NCBI RefSeq assembly: GCF_014042345.1
Contig: NZ_JACEZT010000001.1
Location: forward strand, 434,001 to 498,000
DNA from: Rugamonas brunnea
GTDB taxonomy: Bacteria > Pseudomonadota > Gammaproteobacteria > Burkholderiales > Burkholderiaceae_D
Length of the DNA stretch: 64,000 nt
Reading direction: 5' to 3'
In this document: positions 58,655 to 64,000 of the stretch, one piece after another
Layout of the letters: each line of letters opens with the position of its first letter
Position numbering within the stretch: the first letter of the stretch is position 1
Program-made: the position numbers and the translations under genes
The notes under the pieces: model-generated
Database searches by the model: none
Seen by the model: only the letters and a program-made list of their open reading frames with translations
What the model was told of the DNA's origin: nothing

Positions 58655-61600
58655 TTACGCTGGCACCTGCCAGCGCAACAGCATATCCTCGGCCAGCAAG
58701 GGCTTGCTGTATAAATAACCCTGCGCCAGACGGCAGCCCTGGCGCAACAGGAAGGCGGCCTGCTCCTCCGTCTCCACCCCTTCCGCGATCACGGAAAGAT
58801 TCATGCTCTTGCCGAGCTGGATGATGGCGATCGCGATCGCCTCATCGTTCACGTCCGTTGAAATATCCTGGATGAAGGAACGGTCGATCTTCAGCGTCTG
58901 CACCGGCAGCTGCTTGAGGTAGGCCAGCGACGAATAGCCGGTACCGAAATCGTCGATCGCCAGTCCCACGCCGATCGAGTGCAGGTCGTTGATGAAGTTG
59001 AGCGCGTCGCCCGTGTTCATGATGACGGACTCCGTCACTTCCAGTTGCAGCCGCTCCGGCTCCAGCCCCGTCTCGCGCAGGATCTCAGCCACCATGTTGA
59101 CGATACTACCGCGCTCGAACTGCTTGACCGACAGGTTGACGGCGATCTTGGGCACGTGCAGCCCCGCCTCCTGCCAGCGCACCATCTGGCGGCAGGCCTC
59201 GTACAGCACCCACTTGCCCAGCTGGTTGATGAAGCCCGTGTCCTCGGCCAGCGGAATGAAACGCACCGGCGGCACCAGGCCCAGTTCCGGATGGTTCCAG
59301 CGCACCAGCGCCTCCACACCCACCAGCCGTCCCGTGTCGATCTCCACCTGCGGCTGGTAGTTGAGGAAGATCTCCTCCTTCTCGATCGAGCGGCGCAGGA
59401 AAGTCTCCAGCCGCAAGCGCTCGACGCCCTCGCCCGTCATGGACGGCGCATAGAAGCTGTAGCCATTGCGTCCACGCGCCTTGGCCTGGTACATGGCCAC
59501 GTCGGCATTACGGATCAGCATATTGAGGTCGGTGGCATCAGTCGGGAACAGGCTGATGCCCACGCTGCAGGTGACGAACAGTTCGTGACCTGCGACCATA
59601 AACGGCTGTTCGAACATGGCCACCAGTTTTTCCGCCACCAGGCTGGCGCTGTACTGGCCGTCCACATCCTCCAGCAGCACGATGAATTCATCGCCGCCCA
59701 GGCGGGCCAGCGTGTCGCCCTCGCGCAGCTTTTCCTGCAGCGCCTTGGCCACCTGCTTGAGCAGCTCGTCGCCGATGTGGTGGCCCAGCGTGTCGTTGAC
59801 GTTCTTGAAGCGGTCCAGGTCGATGAACAGCAGCGCCAGTTGTTCGTTGTCGCGCGTGGCCCGCTGCAACGCGTGCTGCAGCCGGTCATTGAACAGCAAG
59901 CGGTTCGGCAAGGCAGTGAGCGGATCGTGGTGCGCCAGGTGGTCGAGTTTTTCCTGCGATTCCTTGACCTGCGTGATGTCGCTGAACACACCCACGTAGT
60001 GCGTGGTCTGGCCCCGGTTGTCGCGCACCGCGCTCACCGTCAGCCATTCCAGATACAGTTCGCCGCTCTTGCGCAGGTTCCAGATCTCGCCGCGCCAGAA
60101 GCCGGTGGTCACCAGTTCCGTCCACAGGTTCTGGTAAAACGCCTCGTCGTGGCGTCCCGAGCGCGTGAGCGTGCGGTCCTTGCCCAGCGCTTCCTGCTCG
60201 CTGTAGCCGGTGATCTGGGTGAAGGCCGGATTGACGGCGACGATCTTGCCGTCCGCGTCCACCACCATCACGCCGTCGGCGATATGCTCCAGCACCGTGG
60301 CCGACAGCCGCAGCTTCTCTTCGGCCTCCTTGCGGGCCGAGATATCGGCGTAGACCCAGATGCTGCCCTCGTTGGGGCGGTTCTGGTCGATCGCGCAGCC
60401 GCTCACCATGCACCAGAACAGGCTGCCGTCCTTGCGCCGGTAGTGGCGCTCCTCGCTGAAATAGTCGCCCGAGGCCAGCGACGAATACTGGCGCGCGCCG
60501 GCCGCCTCGAAATCGAAGGCGTTGGGGAACACCATGGCGGTGGAATTGCCGGTCATGGCGCCCGGCTCGTAGCCGAACAATTCTTCGCAGCGGCGGTTGA
60601 CGGACACGATCACGCGGTTACGCACGAACATCACGCCGAACATCACGTTATCGAGAATGGCGCTCTGCTCGGCCAGCAGGGCTTCGATGCGCATCTCGTT
60701 GTGCTTGCGCTGGCTGATGTCGGAGATGATGCCGTCCACCCAGGGCGCGCCGCCCTCGCCGTCGGCCACCTGCGGCTGGCCATTCTCGGCCACCCAGCGC
60801 TCGGTACCGGTGGCGTCGATGATGCGATATTCGATCTCGTACGGCTGGCCGTCGCGCACGGCCTGGGTCACGCAGCGGCGCTGCGCCTTGCGGTCTTCCG
60901 GGCAGATCAGGTTGGCCCAGGCGTGGGTGGTGCTGCGCATGAACTGGGCCGCCGAATAGCCGGAGATGTCCTCGATGGCGTCGGACACGAAGTCGATCGG
61001 GCCGTCCGGGCGGAAGCGGAACACGGCGCCCGGCACCTGGGTAACGATGGTGCGGAAGCGCTCCTCGCGCTGGCCGATGTCCTCGAACAGGTGCTTGATG
61101 GCCACCCGCATCTGCTCCAGCTGGCCTGCCAGCCGCCCCAGCTCGTCGCTGCCGGTCAGGTCGAGCCGGGTTTCGAAGTCGCCATGGGACAGGCGGTCGG
61201 AGAAGCGCATCAGCTTGCGCAGGGGCTTGAGCAGGCGCTTGTTCAGGAACAGCACGATCAGCAGCAGCGACACGGTGAGCTGGGCCGCCAGCACGAACAC
61301 ATAGGACAGCTGCTTCTCGCGCAAGTCCTGCTGGCTGCGCGCGTCGTCCATCTCGACCATGATGCGGCCGATATGCTCGCCGCGCACGAGGATTTCGCGC
61401 TCGGCACGGAACACCTGGCCGGTGGCGCGGCGCGGCGATTGCACGCTGATGAACTGGGTGTCGGCCTGGCCCGTCACCTCCACCTGCAGCACGGAGCGGT
61501 CGCGCATGACGGATTCGACCAGCGAATGGGCCGATTCCGCGTTCATGTTCCACAGCGATTCCTGCATGCCCAGCGCCAGGATGTCGGCGTTGCGCTGCAG

Positions 61601-61780
61601 CGCCTCGTTCAGCGCGACCTTGGCCGACTGCTGCTCGTGCACGCCGATCAGCAGATAGCTGCCTATCATGGCCGGAATCACCAGGCCGCCGAACACCACC
61701 AGCAGCAGTGCGCCATAGATGGACAGGCCGTACAGCGCGGTCAGCCGCTTGCGCACCTGCTGGTAGAGGGCACTGGTCAT
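58655..61780 (-). CDS. Membrane PAS-GGDEF-EAL cyclic di-GMP enzyme
   Basis: This is a 1041-residue protein. A transmembrane segment (~20-44), a periplasmic sensor region (~45-160) and a second membrane segment (~163-185) come first. HAMP (~186-240) and three PAS domains (~245-365, 370-490, 495-610) follow. The GGDEF domain has LGGDEFIVLLEDVD intact and an inhibitory RxxD (REGD) five residues before it. The EAL domain has GVEALVRWNHP plus DDFGTGYSSLAYL and the QG(Y/F)LYSKP end. Both catalytic sites look functional, so it may make or break cyclic di-GMP depending on its inputs. Confidence 0.93.
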   Translation of the reverse strand: MTSALYQQVRKRLTALYGLSIYGALLLVVFGGLVIPAMIGSYLLIGVHEQQSAKVALNEALQRNADILALGMQESLWNMNAESAHSLVESVMRDRSVLQVEVTGQADTQFISVQSPRRATGQVFRAEREILVRGEHIGRIMVEMDDARSQQDLREKQLSYVFVLAAQLTVSLLLIVLFLNKRLLKPLRKLMRFSDRLSHGDFETRLDLTGSDELGRLAGQLEQMRVAIKHLFEDIGQREERFRTIVTQVPGAVFRFRPDGPIDFVSDAIEDISGYSAAQFMRSTTHAWANLICPEDRKAQRRCVTQAVRDGQPYEIEYRIIDATGTERWVAENGQPQVADGEGGAPWVDGIISDISQRKHNEMRIEALLAEQSAILDNVMFGVMFVRNRVIVSVNRRCEELFGYEPGAMTGNSTAMVFPNAFDFEAAGARQYSSLASGDYFSEERHYRRKDGSLFWCMVSGCAIDQNRPNEGSIWVYADISARKEAEEKLRLSATVLEHIADGVMVVDADGKIVAVNPAFTQITGYSEQEALGKDRTLTRSGRHDEAFYQNLWTELVTTGFWRGEIWNLRKSGELYLEWLTVSAVRDNRGQTTHYVGVFSDITQVKESQEKLDHLAHHDPLTALPNRLLFNDRLQHALQRATRDNEQLALLFIDLDRFKNVNDTLGHHIGDELLKQVAKALQEKLREGDTLARLGGDEFIVLLEDVDGQYSASLVAEKLVAMFEQPFMVAGHELFVTCSVGISLFPTDATDLNMLIRNADVAMYQAKARGRNGYSFYAPSMTGEGVERLRLETFLRRSIEKEEIFLNYQPQVEIDTGRLVGVEALVRWNHPELGLVPPVRFIPLAEDTGFINQLGKWVLYEACRQMVRWQEAGLHVPKIAVNLSVKQFERGSIVNMVAEILRETGLEPERLQLEVTESVIMNTGDALNFINDLHSIGVGLAIDDFGTGYSSLAYLKQLPVQTLKIDRSFIQDISTDVNDEAIAIAIIQLGKSMNLSVIAEGVETEEQAAFLLRQGCRLAQGYLYSKPLLAEDMLLRWQVPA

Positions 61781-61986
61781 GCATGCGCCGCGTCGCCGCG
61801 GCCTGTTTGATCGGTTTGCATCGTCACGCTGAGTAGGTTGGATTTTTGTGTTTGTCCTGCACGGAATTATGCACGGAAAGACACGAGAAAGTCATCTAGA
61901 TACACGCGCAATGTAACAGTCGTGGCGCCGCCAGCAGAAAAATCGCGGCCGGGCTATGATCTGCGCTCCCAACCTGAGGAAATGCC

Positions 61987-62493
61987 ATGACCCTATCCAT
62001 GTACTCCGCATCCGTGCCCGTGTTCAAACAAATCCTGAACAGCTTGCTGGCCATCCTCGACAAGGCCGACGCCCACGTCACCGAGAAGAAGATCGACCCG
62101 CAAGCGCTGCTGCAGTTCCGCCTGTATCCGGACATGCTGCCGTTCACGCGCCAGATCCAGATCGCCTGCGACTTCGCCAAGGGCTGCAGCGCCCGCCTGG
62201 GCGGCGTGGACGTGCCCGCGTTCGAGGACAACGAGCGCAGCTTCGCCGAACTGAAAGCGCGCATCACCAAGACGCTGGCGTTCATCGACACTGTGCCACA
62301 AGACCAGATCGCCGGCAGCGAGCAACGCGCCATCACCACCGGCAGCGGCGAGAAGACCAAGCACTTCACGGGCCAGACTTATTTGCTGCACTACGCGCTG
62401 CCCCATTTCTTCTTCCACGCCACCACGGCGTACGACATCCTGCGCCATAACGGGCTGGAGATCGGGAAGAAGGATTTTATCGGCAGCTATTGA
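61987..62493 (+). CDS. DUF1993 protein (DinB-like helical fold)
   Basis: This 168-residue protein has the DUF1993 features: SVPVFKQILNSLLAILDKADAH, RLYPDMLPFTRQIQIACDFAKG with conserved Pro/Gln/Asp, and a C-terminal LHYALPHFFFHATTAYDILRHNG with His residues that could bind metal. Function is unknown. A good ribosome site (GAGGAA) precedes the ATG. It is solitary. Confidence 0.88.
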   Translation: MTLSMYSASVPVFKQILNSLLAILDKADAHVTEKKIDPQALLQFRLYPDMLPFTRQIQIACDFAKGCSARLGGVDVPAFEDNERSFAELKARITKTLAFIDTVPQDQIAGSEQRAITTGSGEKTKHFTGQTYLLHYALPHFFFHATTAYDILRHNGLEIGKKDFIGSY

Positions 62494-62540
62494 TACGGCT
62501 GAAACCGGGGGGGCTTTGCCCTGGCCCCTGCTTTCTGAAA

Positions 62541-62592
62541 ACCGGGGTCAGACCCCTTAACCCCGGGGTCAGCCCCCAAAAACCAGGGTCAG
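62541..62592. repeat. Cluster of three GGGTCAG repeats (REP-like)
   Basis: Three tandem but spaced copies, ACCGGGGTCAGACCCC (62542-62557), CCCCGGGGTCAGCCCCC and ACCAGGGTCAGG, follow the DUF1993 gene and abut the stop of the convergent DUF1289 gene. The first is itself a near palindrome. The core is shared with the elements at 12490 and 38139. Confidence 0.65.
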
Positions 62593-62780
62593 GTGTTGCG
62601 GCGCGGGTAGCCCTGCGCCAGGATGCGCTGCCACACCACTTCCTTTTGCTCGGCCGTCATGGCCACCCAATGCGCGACCTCCACCACGCTGCGCCCGCAG
62701 CCACGGCAAATTTCGTCGAAAGTGGTGGAGCAGACGGCCACACAGGGCGTGTCGGGCCGCACCGGCAAATCGTTCGTCAT
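62589..62780 (-). CDS. DUF1289 small Cys-rich protein
   Basis: This 63-residue protein has the DUF1289 cysteine pattern: PCVAVCSTTFDEICRGCGRSVVEVAHW, four Cys that probably bind iron-sulfur or zinc, then a short helical end. Function unknown. It ends inside the GGGTCAG cluster and starts one base after the DUF1415 stop, so the two are one transcript. Confidence 0.85.
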   Translation of the reverse strand: MTNDLPVRPDTPCVAVCSTTFDEICRGCGRSVVEVAHWVAMTAEQKEVVWQRILAQGYPRRNT

Positions 62781-62781
62781 C

Positions 62782-63342
62782 TTATTTTACCTTCAGGCCC
62801 AGCTTGTCCCAGCCCTCGCGCCCCAGGGCTTCCAGGGTCGCGATGTTCTTCTCGAAAATGTCGCTCGCCTCGGGGAAAGCGTCCACGGCCCGTTCCACGC
62901 TGGCCTCGCGCAGCAGGTGCAGGGTCGGGTACGGCGCGCGATTGGTGTAGTTGCTGATGTCGTCGGGCGCCGTGTCGGCGAACTGGTATTGCGGGTGGAA
63001 GCTGGCCACTTGCAGCTCACCCACCAGATCCATGTCTTCCAGCGCGGCGTCGGCCACGTCCAGGAATTCGTTGTAGTCGTGGAAATCGGTCAGCACATTG
63101 GGGTGGATCAACAGGGTGGTGTCGACGGTTTCCGGGTCCGTGTCCGACAAATATTGCAATTCATCCATCAACATCGACAGCAAGGCTTCCGGCGTGTCGG
63201 CGTCGCACACCACGTAGCGCACCTGCTTCTTGACGTGCACCGACTTCGCGAACGGGCACAGGTTCAGGCCGATGACGGCCTTTTCCAGCCATTCTTCAGT
63301 GGCGGCAATGATGGCGGCGTGGTCGTCGGCGGTGGTGCTCAT
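62782..63342 (-). CDS. DUF1415 protein
   Basis: The 186-residue protein has the DUF1415 pattern: EEWLEKAVIGLNLCPFAKSV near the start, DTTLLIHPNVLTDFHDYNEFLD and FHPQYQFADTAPDDISNYTNRAPYPTLHLLRE, with conserved Cys, His and Asn that suggest a metal or cofactor site. Function unknown. The start MSTTADDHAA was chosen over upstream in-frame starts that would add non-conserved residues. Confidence 0.85.
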   Translation of the reverse strand: MSTTADDHAAIIAATEEWLEKAVIGLNLCPFAKSVHVKKQVRYVVCDADTPEALLSMLMDELQYLSDTDPETVDTTLLIHPNVLTDFHDYNEFLDVADAALEDMDLVGELQVASFHPQYQFADTAPDDISNYTNRAPYPTLHLLREASVERAVDAFPEASDIFEKNIATLEALGREGWDKLGLKVK

Positions 63343-63490
63343 ATATCTCATTCCCAAATTCAAAACCCGAATTGTACGCACTCTTTGCGCCATCTCATAT
63401 AAGTAGTGCGCCCCGCTTGCGCCGGCTCCCGGCGCGGCCCATCCTGACCTTGTAGCGCCGGCGGCGGCATGCCCGTTCCACCTTGCCTGA

Positions 63491-63541
63491 CCATCCACCG
63501 ACCATTCACTGACCATTCACTGACCATTCACTGACCATTCA
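63491..63541. repeat. 11-base tandem repeat (CCATTCACTGA, about 4.6 copies)
   Basis: Three exact copies of CCATTCACTGA (63502-63534) are followed by a partial copy and preceded by one with two changes (63491-63501). The period is close to one helical turn, so proteins bound to each unit would face the same side. Confidence 0.9.
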
Positions 63542-63648
63542 TATACTTGCTGAATTGCCCTGAATTCCACGACAACTGTATTGTACTCACCGGCAATTAT
63601 TGCCAAAAAGCATTAACCGACCAGGTCGTCACGCGGCTGACATATTTC

Positions 63649-63677
63649 TTGACTCAGCTAGTCGACCTTCGTACACT
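63649..63677 (+). promoter_or_regulatory. Sigma-70 promoter of mltD
   Basis: TTGACT (63649-63654), a 17-base spacer and TACACT (63672-63677) lie 53 bases before the mltD ATG, with good match to consensus. Confidence 0.65.
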
Positions 63678-63730
63678 CCACGTTTATTCATGTCCGTCCG
63701 GTGTTTCTCTGCCGACAACAATGGAATACT

Positions 63731-64000
63731 ATGCAAGCACGCAATAACACTTCCGCTGCACTGGCGGCGCTGGCCCTGATGCTGGCACCGGCGCTGAGCC
63801 AGGCCGCCGACGCGGGCCTGCCGGCCATCGCGGCCTTCCAGCAGGCCCCGGCCAAAGCCCCCGACACCACCGTCGCCACCAAGGCCGACACCAAAGCAGC
63901 CCGCCCCGCCAGCGAAGACGCGCTGCGCGAGACCGACGTCTGGGGCCGCATCCGCTCCGGCTACGCCATCCCCGACCTCGACAACCCGCTGGTGGCCAAG
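63731..64000 (+). CDS. mltD: Membrane-bound lytic murein transglycosylase D, N-terminal part
   Basis: Ninety residues are visible before the window ends. A signal peptide (MQARNNTSAALAALALMLAPALSQA) is followed by an Ala/Lys/Thr-rich linker and DVWGRIRSGYAIPDLDNPLV, the conserved start of the MltD catalytic region that cleaves peptidoglycan glycan strands. No lipobox is seen, so this form may be secreted rather than lipid-anchored. The catalytic Glu and the LysM repeats lie beyond the edge. Confidence 0.85.
   Translation, partial: MQARNNTSAALAALALMLAPALSQAADAGLPAIAAFQQAPAKAPDTTVATKADTKAARPASEDALRETDVWGRIRSGYAIPDLDNPLVAK

Larger units (their letters stand above)
63343..63730. other. 388-base intergenic region with tandem repeat and mltD promoter
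   Basis: Between divergent genes the region contains an 11-base tandem repeat (63491-63541) and a promoter (63649-63677). I see no supported gene. Confidence 0.6.

Overview
The window is a 64 kb piece of chromosome from a GC-rich betaproteobacterium, most likely an Oxalobacteraceae member near Janthinobacterium, Massilia or Duganella. This rests on the style of the proteins (phasin, PEP-CTERM protein, greA beside carBA, the pst-pho order, YhbY/RlmE/FtsH/FolP/GlmM synteny) and is an inference without a database search. Nearly all of it is housekeeping DNA. There is no prophage, insertion sequence, CRISPR array or rRNA. Genes lie mostly in short operons separated by small gaps.

Layout. 0-1.2 kb: the end of a diguanylate cyclase, a small secreted protein and a phasin. 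1.25-5.3 kb: the most notable unit, a LexA-type SOS box followed by a two-gene operon of a FAN1-like VRR-NUC nuclease and a helicase that joins a Cas4/RecB-like nuclease domain to an iron-sulfur XPD-type motor. 5.3-8.25 kb: an envelope-sensing operon (two LiaI/LiaF-like membrane proteins, a LytS-type kinase, a LytTR regulator). 8.8-16.9 kb: single genes, including two enzymes with unusual active sites: a patatin relative that has lost both canonical catalytic residues and a phosphofructokinase with a mixed Gly/Lys signature. 17-22 kb: DNA polymerase II, an HPP-CBS membrane protein and cyclopropane fatty acid synthase. 22-24.7 kb: a LysR regulator, tRNA-Arg and tRNA-Pro, then a gene-poor stretch with AT-rich segments and a small secreted protein.

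24.8-35.9 kb: glmM, folP, ftsH and rlmE, with yhbY divergent, then greA and the pyrimidine/arginine genes carB and carA behind a near-consensus promoter and a long leader. 36-38 kb: three small enzymes. 38.2-47.9 kb: a complete phosphate regulon, pstSCAB-phoU-phoB-phoR on the minus strand and ppk-sixA on the plus strand. The two units diverge from a shared control region with one Pho box facing each way, which links phosphate uptake to polyphosphate storage. 48-53 kb: an orphan polyamine-binding protein, a short FliD-like protein, a PilZ protein, radA and alr. 53-58.6 kb: lplT, then a tight operon of tsaB, rimI, an odd uracil-DNA glycosylase and a DUF1853 nuclease-fold protein, then a thioredoxin-like gene. 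58.6-64 kb: a large PAS-GGDEF-EAL protein, three small DUF proteins and the start of mltD.

Three intergenic sites carry related palindromic elements built on a GGGGTCAG core. One is a perfect 72-base palindrome without a spacer. They look like REP-type elements and may double as terminators.
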